A DNA stretch of 64,000 nt from Streptomyces celluloflavus (lineage in GTDB: Bacteria; Actinomycetota; Actinomycetes; Streptomycetales; Streptomycetaceae). The stretch lies in the NCBI GenBank assembly GCA_000720995.1, contig JOEL01000025.1, positions 1 through 64,000 of the forward strand. Direction: 5' to 3'. This document shows, piece by piece, positions 1 through 7,882 of the stretch (positions within the stretch are counted from its first letter, which is position 1; every line of letters begins with the position of its first letter). The notes under the pieces were generated by a model, which was not told the origin of the DNA, made no database searches, and saw only the letters and a list, made by a program, of their open reading frames with translations. Both the position numbers and the translations under genes were made by a program.

Positions 1-803
1 GTCCTGCGGGGCGGGGTGGGGCGTGGGGGCTCCGGCTCCGGCTCCGGTTCCGGCTCCGGTTCCGCCCCTGCCCCTGCCCTTGCCCCTGCTCCTGGTTCCG
101 ATCCGGGGCGAGGGCCTGGCCCCGGATCGGGCTGCGGCCCCGACTCCGGCTGCGGCTCCGATTCAGGCTCCGGACCTGATTCAGGCTCCAGCTCCGGCGC
201 TGGTTCTGGCCCCGATTCGGGCTCCGGTTCCGGCCCTGGCCCCGGCTTCGGTCCCCGTTCCCGAATCCGTTCTGGCTCCGGCCCTGGCCCTGGCCCCGCC
301 CCCGGCTTCAGTTCCCGTACTCGCCCCAGTACCCGCCCCCGTTCCGGCCCCCGTTCCGGCTCCGGTTCCTCGGGGACGTCACCTGCGCTGACGGCCGCCC
401 ACCAGGGATCGTCGCGCGCCGTACGGGAGAAGTACGTACGGGTCACCCAGCGCGGACTGCCGGTGCCGCCCGTGCCGCCACGGACCTCCGTGATCCGGCG
501 CAGATGCCCGGTCTCGGAGAGGAGGCGGAGCGCCGTACGCAGCGCGCACTGGCCGTAGTCCGGCAGCACCTTGGCCAGCGTCTTGACGGCGATGTCCGCG
601 CCCTCGGGAAGCCGGTCGAGGTACGCGGCGATGGACGCCTCACGCGTCGGAAGGTGGGCGAAATCGGCCGGGCGACGCGGGCGTTGGTCCGGGGCGCTGC
701 GTTTGCCGTAGCCGGGAGCGGCGGCGGGATGCGCGGGTGCGGGGACGGCTGCGGCTGCGGGTGCGCCTGCGGACGGGGCAGCGCTAAGGTCTTCGGTAGC
801 CAA
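1..803 (-). CDS. Winged-helix (MarR-like) protein with Glu/Pro-repeat tail, 3' end beyond window
   Basis: The reading frame is open from TTG at 803 to the left edge, so at least 267 codons are present and the C-terminus is missing. Residues 1-47 are Ala/Pro-rich. Residues about 48-125 look like the helix-turn-helix region of a protein family I know from Streptomyces (landmarks: [18 protein letters not shown] and [18 protein letters not shown]). From about residue 143 onward the sequence becomes a long Glu-Pro/Gly-Pro low-complexity tail encoded by hexanucleotide repeats. An AAAGG about 9 bases upstream supports the TTG. A -10/-35 pair and a hairpin leader lie upstream. DNA binding is inferred from the fold; the regulatory target is unknown. 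Confidence 0.75.
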   Translation of the reverse strand, partial: MATEDLSAAPSAGAPAAAAVPAPAHPAAAPGYGKRSAPDQRPRRPADFAHLPTREASIAAYLDRLPEGADIAVKTLAKVLPDYGQCALRTALRLLSETGHLRRITEVRGGTGGTGSPRWVTRTYFSRTARDDPWWAAVSAGDVPEEPEPERGPERGRVLGRVRELKPGAGPGPGPEPERIRERGPKPGPGPEPEPESGPEPAPELEPESGPEPESEPQPESGPQPDPGPGPRPGSEPGAGARAGAGAEPEPEPEPEPEPPRPTPPRR

Positions 804-835
804 GAGATCGGGCCTTTACGATCTTGAAGGTCAGA

Positions 836-866
836 CCCCGGCCGGTGTTGGTAGCACCTGTCGGGG
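836..866 (-). promoter_or_regulatory. Hairpin in 5' leader (12-bp imperfect stem)
   Basis: The arms 836-847 and 855-866 pair at 10 of 12 positions around a 7-base loop. The hairpin lies between the predicted promoter and the start codon of the left-edge gene. On the plus strand it is followed by a T-rich stretch (867-875), so it could instead terminate rightward transcription. Confidence 0.45.
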
Positions 867-882
867 TTGTTTATTGCTGCGC

Positions 883-912
883 ACGCTAGACCGGTGCCAC
901 GGGGTGTGGCAA
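883..912 (-). promoter_or_regulatory. Candidate promoter of the left-edge HTH gene
   Basis: On the minus strand TTGCCA (912-907) and TAGCGT (888-883) are separated by 18 bases, close to the sigma-70-type consensus of Streptomyces. The predicted start is about 75 bases upstream of the TTG codon, leaving room for the hairpin leader. Confidence 0.5.
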
Positions 913-1293
913 GCCGGTCACGAAACGTCATCAGTGTTGACAGGCGCGGGAGTTGGGGCGGGTGGGAGGGGGGTTCCACCGTCCCACCCATTCCTTGAAA
1001 ACAGGGCTCGGAGCGCGGGGCCCGAAGCTCGACGCCCGAAGTCCGATGCCCGGAGCTCGGGGCTTGAGCGCCGGACCGGAGCGGGCGGCGGGTGGGGGCC
1101 GGCTCAGGAACGCCGGCGCGCGATCACCGGAGCCTCCCTCATCGCCCTGGTCCGATCCGGCGCCAGGTTCAAGAACGGCGTCCTGGTCGAGCGGGAGGAG
1201 GCCGGCGAGGCGGCATGACGGGCCCCTGCCCCAGCGGTCGGCTGATCAACGCGGCGCAGATCGGGCGGGGCAACGCCGCGGATGGGGGCGTTT

Positions 1294-1968
1294 TCAGCGG
1301 TCGCTCGTTGGGGCGAAGGGCCCGTCCAGGGCCGCCCATTGCAGGAGCAGGATGGTCTTGCCGTCGGTGATGCGTCCGTCGCGGGTCATGGCGAGGGCCT
1401 GGGCGAAGGGCAGTTCGAGGACTTCGATGTCCTCGCCGTCCTCCTCAAGTCCGCCGCCGGTCCCGGTCCGGTCGGCCGGTGTGTAGGGGGCGGCGAAGAA
1501 GTGGAGGCGTTCGGTGACGGAGCCGGGGCTCATGTAGGCGTCGAGGACATGGGTGAGCGGGCCGAGGGTGACGCCGAGCTCTTCGGCGCTCTCGCGTCGG
1601 ATGGCGGCGGGCGGGTCGTCCGCGTCGAGCAGGCCCGCGGCGGCTTCGATGAGCATGCCGTCGGGGTGGTCATTGACATAGGCCGGGTAGCGGAACTGGC
1701 GCGTGAGCAGGACACAACCGCGTTCGGTGTCGTAGGGCAGGACGACGGCACCGTTGCCGCGGTCGTAGGTCTCACGCTGCTGGGTTTCCCAGCGTCCGTC
1801 GCGGCGGCGGTAGTCGAAGGTGGTGCGGCGCAGGACGTGCCAGCCCTGGGAGGTGAGTTCGATGTCGCGGACCCGGATGTCGGGGTTGCGGTCCAGGCCG
1901 CGTCCGGCCTGGTCGAGGCCGGTGCGGCCGCGGTGGTCGGGGGTGTCGATGCCCGAGCGGCTGATCAC
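1294..1968 (-). CDS. NUDIX hydrolase, NudK-like (GDP-mannose/ADP-sugar pyrophosphatase type)
   Basis: A 224-residue protein. The Nudix box lies at about residues 112-133 and ends RRESAEELGV, with Asp where the usual first Glu stands. The preceding segment RQFRYPAYVNDHPDG and the following AYMSPGSVTE resemble NudK-type enzymes, which hydrolyse nucleotide sugars such as GDP-mannose. GTG at 1968 was chosen because it overlaps the stop codon of the upstream gene by 4 bases (GTGA); the longer open frame upstream reads as Arg-rich shadow sequence. It is probably co-transcribed and translationally coupled with the DUF4406-like gene. The substrate is inferred from family resemblance only. Confidence 0.8.
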   Translation of the reverse strand: MISRSGIDTPDHRGRTGLDQAGRGLDRNPDIRVRDIELTSQGWHVLRRTTFDYRRRDGRWETQQRETYDRGNGAVVLPYDTERGCVLLTRQFRYPAYVNDHPDGMLIEAAAGLLDADDPPAAIRRESAEELGVTLGPLTHVLDAYMSPGSVTERLHFFAAPYTPADRTGTGGGLEEDGEDIEVLELPFAQALAMTRDGRITDGKTILLLQWAALDGPFAPTSDR

Positions 1969-2348
1969 GCGGCCTCCCGCGGGGTGCGGCGGGGGATCTC
2001 GGCCACGTCGTGGTAGACGGGCAGGCCGCGGCGGCGGGCGGTGGCGACGTCCTGGTCGGCCCCGGCGGAGTTGCCGGGCAGGCGCAGTACGGCGTCGCAG
2101 CGCGCGAGCAGGCGATCGGCGGTCGGGTAGAGGACCTGGTCGGCGAGGGGTTCGGTGGGACCCGCGCCGGCGGAGCGCAGGACGGGCAGGGCGATCCACT
2201 CCCCGATCACGGGCAGGTGACCGGTGGCGAAGACGGGCCAGGCGGCGGCTTCGAGGCGGGCGAGGTTGGCGGCCATGGCCTGCGGGTCGCCGTCGGTGCC
2301 GGAGCGATAGGGGCCGGCGATGAGGATGAGCATGGGCTTGTCGGGCAT
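1965..2348 (-). CDS. DUF4406-like protein (nucleoside deoxyribosyltransferase-type fold)
   Basis: A 127-residue protein starting MPDKPMLILIAGPYRSGT. The N-terminal beta strand with AGPYRSG and the later HLPVIGEW recall the DUF4406/nucleoside 2-deoxyribosyltransferase-like fold. The upstream extension of the frame collides with the divergent deoR gene, so ATG 2348 is preferred. No ribosome site is visible. Instead, a TACCGT box ends 7 bases before the ATG, the geometry of a leaderless transcript. It overlaps the NUDIX gene by GTGA, suggesting one nucleotide- or sugar-salvage unit. The exact reaction is unknown. Confidence 0.65.
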   Translation of the reverse strand: MPDKPMLILIAGPYRSGTDGDPQAMAANLARLEAAAWPVFATGHLPVIGEWIALPVLRSAGAGPTEPLADQVLYPTADRLLARCDAVLRLPGNSAGADQDVATARRRGLPVYHDVAEIPRRTPREAA

Positions 2349-2355
2349 GCGCGCT

Positions 2356-2361
2356 ACGGTA
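2356..2361 (-). promoter_or_regulatory. -10 box for leaderless transcript of DUF4406-NUDIX pair
   Basis: TACCGT on the minus strand fits TANNNT and lies 7 bases before the ATG at 2348. The same bases read TACGGT on the plus strand, so divergent promoters may overlap here. Confidence 0.4.
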
Positions 2362-2363
2362 CA

Positions 2364-2383
2364 TGCAGAAACGTGCAAGAACA
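2364..2383 (+). promoter_or_regulatory. Tandem 10-bp direct repeat, candidate DeoR operator
   Basis: TGCAGAAACG is followed directly by TGCAAGAACA, two copies with helical-turn spacing, 13 bases before the deoR start. DeoR-family repressors often bind short direct repeats near their own promoter. Binding here is inferred. Confidence 0.45.
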
Positions 2384-2396
2384 GGAGAGAATACGG

Positions 2397-3155
2397 ATGC
2401 TGGCTGCTGAACGGCGCGACCATCTGCTCGGCCTACTGGCCCGCGAGGGCAAGATCGTCGCCAAGGACGTCGCCGCCGGCCTGGGAATCTCCGAGGACAG
2501 CGTGCGGCGCGACCTGCGCGATCTTGCCGCCGAAGGACTGTGCCAGCGGGTCTACGGCGGCGCGTTGCCTGTCTCACCGGCGGCGGTGGACTACGCCGCC
2601 CGGCAGAGCGTGGCCCCGGACGGCAAGCGGAAGGTCGCCTCTGTGGCCGCCGCTCTGGTACGGCCGGGCGGCACGCTGATCCTCGACGGCGGCACCACCG
2701 CCCTCGCCGTCGCCCACGCACTCCCGCAGGACCTGGCCTGCACCGTGATCACTCACAGCCCGACGATCGCCGCGGCCCTGCTCGACCATCCGCAGGCGGA
2801 ACTCTTCCTGCTCGGAGGCCGGATCTTCAAGCACTCGGCGGTCGCCTGCGGCGCCGCCGCGGTCGAGGCCGCGCAGAACATCTCCGCCGACCTCTGCCTG
2901 CTCGGCGTCACCGGCGTGCACCCCGAAGCGGGACTGACCACCGCAGACGCAGAGGAGGCCGCGATGAAGCGCGCCCTGGCCGCACGGGCCGCGGACACCT
3001 ACATTCTCGCCTCCTCCGAGAAGATCGGCACCGCTTCACGGTTCCGCGTCCTGCCCTGGGAGAAAGTTAGCGGGCTGATCACCGACGCCGACCCTCACGA
3101 CGCAGTCGTCGAGCAACTCAAAGCGCTCGGCCTGGAAGTCCTGCCAGCCGGCTGA
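2397..3155 (+). CDS. DeoR-family transcriptional regulator
   Basis: A 252-residue protein of the usual family length. An N-terminal DeoR helix-turn-helix spans residues 1-57 (RRDHLLGLLAREGKIVAKDV; GISEDSVRRDLRDLAAEG). A C-terminal sugar-phosphate sensor domain follows, with ILDGGTTALAVAHAL and LLGVTGVHPEAGLTTAD. ATG 2397 has AGGAGAG 8 bases upstream. It is divergent from the DUF4406-NUDIX pair, which it probably controls together with itself in response to a phosphorylated sugar. The effector cannot be read from the sequence. Confidence 0.85.
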   Translation: MLAAERRDHLLGLLAREGKIVAKDVAAGLGISEDSVRRDLRDLAAEGLCQRVYGGALPVSPAAVDYAARQSVAPDGKRKVASVAAALVRPGGTLILDGGTTALAVAHALPQDLACTVITHSPTIAAALLDHPQAELFLLGGRIFKHSAVACGAAAVEAAQNISADLCLLGVTGVHPEAGLTTADAEEAAMKRALAARAADTYILASSEKIGTASRFRVLPWEKVSGLITDADPHDAVVEQLKALGLEVLPAG

Positions 3156-3544
3156 CAGCTACGAGCCAACACTGGATCGCGGACCGACTGGCGCGTGCCC
3201 AGCGCACCATCCCGCCACCACCATGGCTCAGCGATCCACAGGAATTGACAATTACTCCTTGCGAAGTGGCCGCCAGCGGAACGTGGAAGTGCTGTCGGTA
3301 CGTGCCTGTCCGTAAATCGCAGGCGAGGCTGCTCGTGAGATGAACCTCTGCTCCGCCACTCTTACTCCGCCACTCTCGACAAGCCGCACCTCACCTCAGC
3401 GGATCTCTGTCGTCGCCACATCGCAGCAGCAGCATCGGAGAGCGAGAGCACATGCTGAGTGACTGGACTTCCTGCGCAGACGTTGAATACGCGACACCTC
3501 AACATGTGAGCCCACCAATCCACCGGGGGCCCATACGCGGCTAT
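3156..3544. other. Gene-free stretch, nothing recognised
   Basis: A 389-base spacer between the convergent deoR and MmyB-type genes, with lower GC than its surroundings. I see no ORF with coding character, no clear hairpin terminator and no repeat. Confidence 0.5.
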
Positions 3545-4459
3545 TCATACGCCAGGTATTCGCCTATCGGAGAGGGGATCAGACTCTGACCCGCTGCCCA
3601 AGCCGGGCACGTCCATCCGCTGAGTGCCGACCACGGACAGCAGACGCAGTGCCTCCGCCGACGGTGAGCCGGGGGCGGCGGTGTAAATGATGAGTTGCTG
3701 GTCGCGGTCGGCGATGTCCAGGACGTCGCAGCTGACGCTGACGGGGCCGACGAGGGGGTGTTCGAAGGTCTTGCAGAGGGTGGAGCGGGCGGTCACGTCG
3801 TGGGTGGCCCAGAGGCGGGCGAACTCCTCGCTGTGGGTGCGGAGTTCCGTGACCAGACCGGTCACCTCCGGGTCGCCGGGATAGCGGGCTGCGACGGCGC
3901 GCAGGTGCTGAGCCGAGGTCCGGGCGAACTCGTCCGCGTCCGAGACGCCGTACAGCCGCCGGCCGTGCGGGTACGGGCCGAGGAAGGCGCGCCGGATGAG
4001 GTTCCGGTCCCGGCGCGGCAGGGCGGAGAAGTCCTCCATCAGGGCGGCGGCCAGGTCGTTCCAGGCGATGACCTCGTACGTCGCCGACATCACGATCGCC
4101 GCGGCGTCCGGCAGCCGCCGCAGCAGGTCGACGATGCTCTGCCGTACCTCCCGCGAGGGCCCCGGCAGCGGTCCGGGCGGGGTGCCGGCGAGGTGGTAGA
4201 GGTGATCGCGTTCGGCGTCCGGCAGGCGCAGCGCGCGGGCGAGCTGGGCCAGCACCTCGCGGGAGGGGCGTGGGGCGCGGGCCTGCTCCATCCGCGTGTA
4301 GTACTCGGTCGAGATGAACGCCAGCTGCGCCACCTCCTCACGCCGCAGCCCCGGGGTGCGGCGCCGCACCCCGGCGGGCAGCCCCACGTCGGCGGGGGTG
4401 ATGCGCTCGCGCCTGCTGCGCAGGAAGTCACCGAACTCTCGTCGTACTCGTCGATCCAC
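3545..4459 (-). CDS. MmyB-like XRE-family regulator
   Basis: A 304-residue protein. The N-terminal helix-turn-helix runs from about residue 20 to 80 (GLRREEVAQLAFISTEYYTR; PRPSREVLAQLARALRLP). The C-terminal MmyB-like ligand-binding domain shows YEVIAWNDLAAALMED and later FEHPLVGPVSVSCDVLDI. GTG 4459 directly follows GGGGAGG; no other good start exists between it and the divergent SDR gene. MmyB-type regulators are commonly divergent from a dehydrogenase they control, and a palindrome sits between the two genes here. The ligand is unknown. Confidence 0.85.
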   Translation of the reverse strand: MDRRVRREFGDFLRSRRERITPADVGLPAGVRRRTPGLRREEVAQLAFISTEYYTRMEQARAPRPSREVLAQLARALRLPDAERDHLYHLAGTPPGPLPGPSREVRQSIVDLLRRLPDAAAIVMSATYEVIAWNDLAAALMEDFSALPRRDRNLIRRAFLGPYPHGRRLYGVSDADEFARTSAQHLRAVAARYPGDPEVTGLVTELRTHSEEFARLWATHDVTARSTLCKTFEHPLVGPVSVSCDVLDIADRDQQLIIYTAAPGSPSAEALRLLSVVGTQRMDVPGLGSGSESDPLSDRRIPGV

Positions 4460-4491
4460 CTCCCCAGTGTGCGCGGGCGCCGGGACGCCAG

Positions 4492-4512
4492 CCAGGTACT
4501 GCCGGTGCCTGG
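4492..4512. promoter_or_regulatory. Inverted repeat between MmyB-type regulator and SDR gene
   Basis: CCAGGTAC, a 5-base spacer, then GTGCCTGG: arms pair at 7 of 8 positions. It is the only dyad in this 86-base divergent intergenic region, making it a good candidate operator for the neighbouring regulator. Confidence 0.5.
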
Positions 4513-4545
4513 ATGCGCGGAGCGGCCGGGCGCATGCTCGTCGGC

Positions 4546-5337
4546 ATGAACAACACACCGATCACCTCCGCCGCAGCCTCGGGCCTGCTCACCGACAAGG
4601 CCGCCTTCATCACCGGTGCGGGTCGCGGCATCGGCGCCGCAGCGGCGCGGCTGTTCGCCCGGGAGGGGGCCCGGGTACTCCTCGCGGCACGTACGGAGGC
4701 CCAGCTCATGGCGGTGACGGAGGAGATACGGGCGGCCGGCGGCACCGCGGACTACGTGGTGTGCGACCTGGCCGACCCGGCGAGCGTCCGGGCCGCCGTC
4801 AACCGGGCCGTGGAGCTGTACGGCCGGCTCGACGTGGCCTTCAACAACGGCGCGACGGGTCAGCCGCCCGGCCCGATGGACCAGCTGTCGGAGGCCGATT
4901 TCGACGACGTCTGCGCTGTCAATCTCAAGGGCCCGTGGCTGGCCATGAACGCCGAGATAGCTGCCATCCGCGCTACCGCGAAGCGCGGAGCCATCGTCAA
5001 CACCTCCAGCGTCGGCAGCCTGACGGGCAACCCCCAACTGCCCGTGTACGGCGCGACGAAGCGGGCGGTCAACAGCCTCACCGAGTCGGCAGCCGTCACC
5101 TACGGCCCGGAGGGCATCCGCGTCAACGCGATCGCGCCCGGCACCACGCTCACCGAGATGCTGCACGAGTGGGACGAGAGGTCGCCCGGCACCATCGAAC
5201 AGCTCAACGCCCGGACCCCGCTGGGCCGCGCCGCCGATCCGGACGAGATCGCTCAGGCCGCCGCCTGGCTCCTCAGCGACCGTTCCTCCTATGTCACCGG
5301 CACGGTCCTCCGGGTCGACGGCGGTATGTACGCCTGA
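4546..5337 (+). CDS. Short-chain dehydrogenase/reductase (SDR)
   Basis: A classical SDR of 263 residues. It has the NAD(P)-binding TGAGRGIG at about 23-30, an NNGAT motif near 100-104, catalytic Ser at about 154-155, Tyr168 and Lys172 (YGATK), and a PG motif in NAIAPGTTLTE. The C-terminus VTGTVLRVDGGMYA is typical. In-frame ATGs also exist at 4513 and 4534. I prefer 4546 because the palindrome extends to 4512 and the family N-terminus matches. It is likely repressed by the divergent MmyB-type regulator. The substrate is unknown. Confidence 0.85.
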   Translation: MNNTPITSAAASGLLTDKAAFITGAGRGIGAAAARLFAREGARVLLAARTEAQLMAVTEEIRAAGGTADYVVCDLADPASVRAAVNRAVELYGRLDVAFNNGATGQPPGPMDQLSEADFDDVCAVNLKGPWLAMNAEIAAIRATAKRGAIVNTSSVGSLTGNPQLPVYGATKRAVNSLTESAAVTYGPEGIRVNAIAPGTTLTEMLHEWDERSPGTIEQLNARTPLGRAADPDEIAQAAAWLLSDRSSYVTGTVLRVDGGMYA

Positions 5338-5401
5338 GGGAGGTCTGTCATCAGGCCCGCCGTTCTCACGAACGGCGGGCCATCGGCGTCAGGTCAGCTC
5401 T

Positions 5402-5998
5402 TCACGGGCGGAATGTCTGTCCCTGGGCGACGCCTTCGACGGCCGTCACATATGCCTGGGCGACTTCGGCGACGGGCGTGCCGCCGGTGTCGTCCGCGCC
5501 CATGCTCCGCAGGGTCTCCTTGATCCAGCCGGGGCTGATCAGGTTGATGCGCAGATCGCGGGGGAGTTCGCTCGCCGCGTTGCGGACGAAGCCCTCCAGC
5601 CCGGTGTTGATCAGCGCACCCAGCGAACCGCCGGGCAGCGGAGCGGTGAAGGTACCTCCGGTCAGCGTGATGGAGCCACCGGGTCGCAGATGGCGTACGG
5701 CTCGCCGGGCCAGCGCGACCTGGCCCAGCAGTTTGCCCCGCATCCCCGTGGCCATCTCCTGGTCGGTCGCCGACTCCAGCGAGACCAGGGGACCGTTGGC
5801 GGCGCAGCACACCACGGCGTCGAGGTCTCGCACCGTGTCGAAGACCGCGTCCAGCGTGGACGGATCGTCCAGATCCACCCGCAGTTGACCACTGCGCGAT
5901 GCGCCGACCACCTGATGCGAAGCGTTCAGTGCGCTGACGACAGCGCTCCCGATGGTTCCTGTTGCGCCTATCACTAGTACCTTCACGGTGGTGAGCAT
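5402..5998 (-). CDS. Short SDR-fold protein lacking the Tyr-x3-Lys motif
   Basis: A 198-residue Rossmann protein with VIGATGTIG at about 9-17 and a late NLISPGWIKETL segment. It belongs to the small SDR-like group of about 200 residues. The usual active-site YxxxK is absent where expected; the region reads GGSLGALINTGLEGFVRNA. It may use other residues or be a non-catalytic NAD(P) binder. ATG 5998 was chosen because the upstream frame is repeat-derived. No good ribosome site is visible, so a leaderless transcript or the downstream GTG is possible. It is convergent with the classical SDR, 64 bases away. Confidence 0.7.
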   Translation of the reverse strand: MLTTVKVLVIGATGTIGSAVVSALNASHQVVGASRSGQLRVDLDDPSTLDAVFDTVRDLDAVVCCAANGPLVSLESATDQEMATGMRGKLLGQVALARRAVRHLRPGGSITLTGGTFTAPLPGGSLGALINTGLEGFVRNAASELPRDLRINLISPGWIKETLRSMGADDTGGTPVAEVAQAYVTAVEGVAQGQTFRP

Positions 5999-6390
5999 GT
6001 CATCGGCGTCAAGGGAGCGCGCATCTTTTCTACGCCCGGAATCCAGGGAGCGGGGCGCGGAATCCGGAGCCCGGAGGCCGGGGTTCGGTGCCCGGCCCGT
6101 TCCGTCCGTGTCCCAGCACGCCGTTCCAGGCGAGGCGCGTTCTCCCAGGTCAGAGGTGATGGAAGCGTTCCTGCGTCCCTGATGTCCCGGCTCTCCTTGA
6201 TCGGTCTTCCCGGGGCGGGTTTTCTCTAGGGGGCCGGTCACGAGGGGCCCGGTGATGAGGGGCCCGGTCACAGCGAACCTCATCCGCCGGACACGGCCTC
6301 ACCACCCCCCACCGATCACGCCCACCGATCACATCCACCGAACTCGTCATCTCCAAGCACCACTTCATTCACGTCACCACGAGGGACTCC
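5999..6390. other. Gene-free stretch with low-complexity sequence and 15-bp repeats
   Basis: The region between two divergent genes. It contains degenerate GGAATCCGG/GGAGCCCGG-type low complexity near 6040-6100, then three tandem 15-bp repeats (annotated separately) and a C-rich stretch before the lipoprotein ribosome site. I see no gene. Confidence 0.5.
6229..6273 (+). repeat. Three tandem 15-bp repeats upstream of lipoprotein gene
   Basis: The units at 6229-6243, 6244-6258 and 6259-6273 follow the pattern GGGGCCCGGTCACGA with a few substitutions. They end about 118 bases before the lipoprotein start. Confidence 0.6.
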
Positions 6391-7071
6391 ATGAACATCA
6401 AGCGCGCCACCAAGCCTCTGCTCGCCACCGTCACCCTGATCGGCGCCCTGTCCCTCACGGCCTGCAACATCGACATCAAGGAATCCGGCGGCGCGTCGGG
6501 CTCCTCGGCGTCCAACGCCCCGGCCGACAACGGCAACAGCGGTGGCAGTGGCAACGGCTCCAACGGCGGCAGCGGCAGTGGATCCGGCGGGAGCGGCGGC
6601 TCGAACGGTGGCAAGAGCCACGCCGGTGGCGGCAAGGTCGGCATCTGCCGCACCGCCAACCTGACCGTCACCGCCTCCGACAACACGACCGACAAGGAGA
6701 CGGGCGTCGTCACCGTCGGGCTCAAGAACAAGGGCGGCAGCGACTGCTCCATCAGCGGCTTTGCGGGCGTCGACCTGAAGACGGGCGATGGCGACACCAT
6801 CTCCGTGGACCGCAACGGCGACCAGGTCCACCCGGACATCCTCAAGAACGGCGAGTCCGCCGCCTTCAACATCACCTTCCCGTACAACAACACGGGCGGC
6901 AGCGGCGTACGCATCGCCAAGATCATGGTGACGGCCCCGAACGACACCTCGCAGGCCATCGTCGCCTGGCCCGCGGGTTCCCTGCCCGTCGACAACCCGG
7001 ATGCCCCGAACAAGGGCGTGAAGCTGACGATCAGCCCGGCCACCAAGGCCAGCGACTCCCCGCGGGGCTGA
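6391..7071 (+). CDS. DUF4232-type secreted lipoprotein
   Basis: A 226-residue lipoprotein precursor. A basic N-terminus and hydrophobic core lead to the lipobox LTAC with Cys25, so the mature protein is predicted to be anchored to the outside of the membrane. Residues about 30-82 are a Gly/Ser/Asn linker. The rest resembles DUF4232: it begins CRTANLTVTASDN and includes VGLKNKGGSDCSISGF. GAGGGA precedes the ATG by 7 bases. A strong hairpin terminator follows. The DUF4232 role is not established. Confidence 0.8.
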   Translation: MNIKRATKPLLATVTLIGALSLTACNIDIKESGGASGSSASNAPADNGNSGGSGNGSNGGSGSGSGGSGGSNGGKSHAGGGKVGICRTANLTVTASDNTTDKETGVVTVGLKNKGGSDCSISGFAGVDLKTGDGDTISVDRNGDQVHPDILKNGESAAFNITFPYNNTGGSGVRIAKIMVTAPNDTSQAIVAWPAGSLPVDNPDAPNKGVKLTISPATKASDSPRG

Positions 7072-7120
7072 CGCACCCCCGGGATCCGTGCGGGGCGCCC
7101 GCGGGCCCGGCACACACAGA

Positions 7121-7149
7121 GCCCCGCTCCAGGTTCACCGGAGCGGGGC
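7121..7149. terminator. Intrinsic terminator hairpin between convergent genes
   Basis: A perfect 10-bp stem (GCCCCGCTCC at 7121-7130 with 7140-7149) around a 9-base loop. It sits 50 bases after the DUF4232 stop and 50 before the stop of the convergent secreted-protein gene, so it may serve both. Confidence 0.75.
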
Positions 7150-7198
7150 TTGGTGCGTGCCGGGGTGCGTGTTGCGGTGCGTGCCGACGTCTAACGTG

Positions 7199-7603
7199 TC
7201 ACCACCGGTCGATGCCCATCGCCTTCGCCGCGCTGTGGATCGCGTTGTAGTGCGGAATCGACATATCCGACTTCTTCTGGTTCGCCGGAAGGTGCCGGTC
7301 GGCCTGCCGGAACTCGTCGCGCGCCGCGGCCAGCAGGCTGGTTCCGTAGCTGACCGGCACATCGTCCTTGCCGTGAACGGGATGCGATTTGGCCGCCGTC
7401 TGGCTCCCGGCGTTGGCCAGGATGCTCCGTGCCTGGTTGTACGCGGCCGGTTTGATCGTCTTCGGGTTGGCCGCTACCGCGTGCGAACTGGCCACCACAG
7501 GGGCGTTCTCGGTACCGATGGCGGCGGAAGCGGGGGCGACGGCCACTGCGATGGCTCCGACCGCTGCCGCTACGGCGAGCCCGGTCCGGACGATGAGTTT
7601 CAT
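7199..7603 (-). CDS. Small secreted protein of unknown function
   Basis: A 134-residue precursor. A Sec signal peptide (basic start, hydrophobic core to about residue 26, APASA cleavage motif) leaves a mature protein of about 107 residues with no Cys. ATG 7603 has AGAGAGG 5 bases upstream; the longer upstream frame is non-coding. I do not recognise the mature domain. It is Lys/Ala/Asn-rich, contains KTIKPAAYNQARSILANAG, and ends AMGIDRW. A set of three 14-bp direct repeats lies about 100 bases upstream, suggesting specific control. Confidence 0.7.
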   Translation of the reverse strand: MKLIVRTGLAVAAAVGAIAVAVAPASAAIGTENAPVVASSHAVAANPKTIKPAAYNQARSILANAGSQTAAKSHPVHGKDDVPVSYGTSLLAAARDEFRQADRHLPANQKKSDMSIPHYNAIHSAAKAMGIDRW

Positions 7604-7701
7604 GCGATGCCTCTCTTGTACGGCGAAAGGATTCCGGTTGTTGCGGGAGGAATCCTTCCCGTCCGGGCAAAGGAGCTTTCGGCATCGCTGTCGAATGGTC
7701 C

Positions 7702-7743
7702 CTCGAACTTGATTCCTCGAATTTGGTTGCTCGGACTTGATCA
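7702..7743 (-). repeat. Three tandem 14-bp repeats, candidate operator array
   Basis: The units 7702-7715, 7716-7729 and 7730-7743 share CTCGAAYTTGRTTC (plus-strand reading) with one to four changes each. They lie about 100-140 bases upstream of the secreted-protein start, where a promoter would be. Confidence 0.6.
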
Positions 7744-7882
7744 CGGGTTGCGGCGCGGTACGCCACTCGGCAACGGCCGCAGCATCGGGCATCGTTGTCC
7801 AGTAGGCCAACTGGCCCTCGCCCTAACGGGATTACCGTGTGCCCGGCCGACCGCTATCGCGTCTCCTCGGCCGGTGACGCGG

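Larger units (their letters stand above)
804..1293. other. Gene-free stretch with promoter, hairpin and possible gene remnant
   Basis: Besides the promoter and leader hairpin, I see only degenerate Ser/Arg/Gly-coding low complexity around 1008-1065. A plus-strand tail ends at 1218 and reads ITGASLIALVRSGARF. It looks more protein-like than its surroundings and may be a decayed C-terminus. There is no convincing complete gene. Confidence 0.4.

Noticed and set aside
16..558. Plus-strand Gly/Ser-repeat ORF
   Set aside because: It is the reverse-frame shadow of the Glu-Pro tail of the minus-strand HTH gene, which has a conserved domain and a start signal.
874..1218. Possible complete gene ending ITGASLIALVRSGARF
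   Set aside because: Only the last 40 codons look coding; the rest is degenerate low complexity, so at most a remnant.
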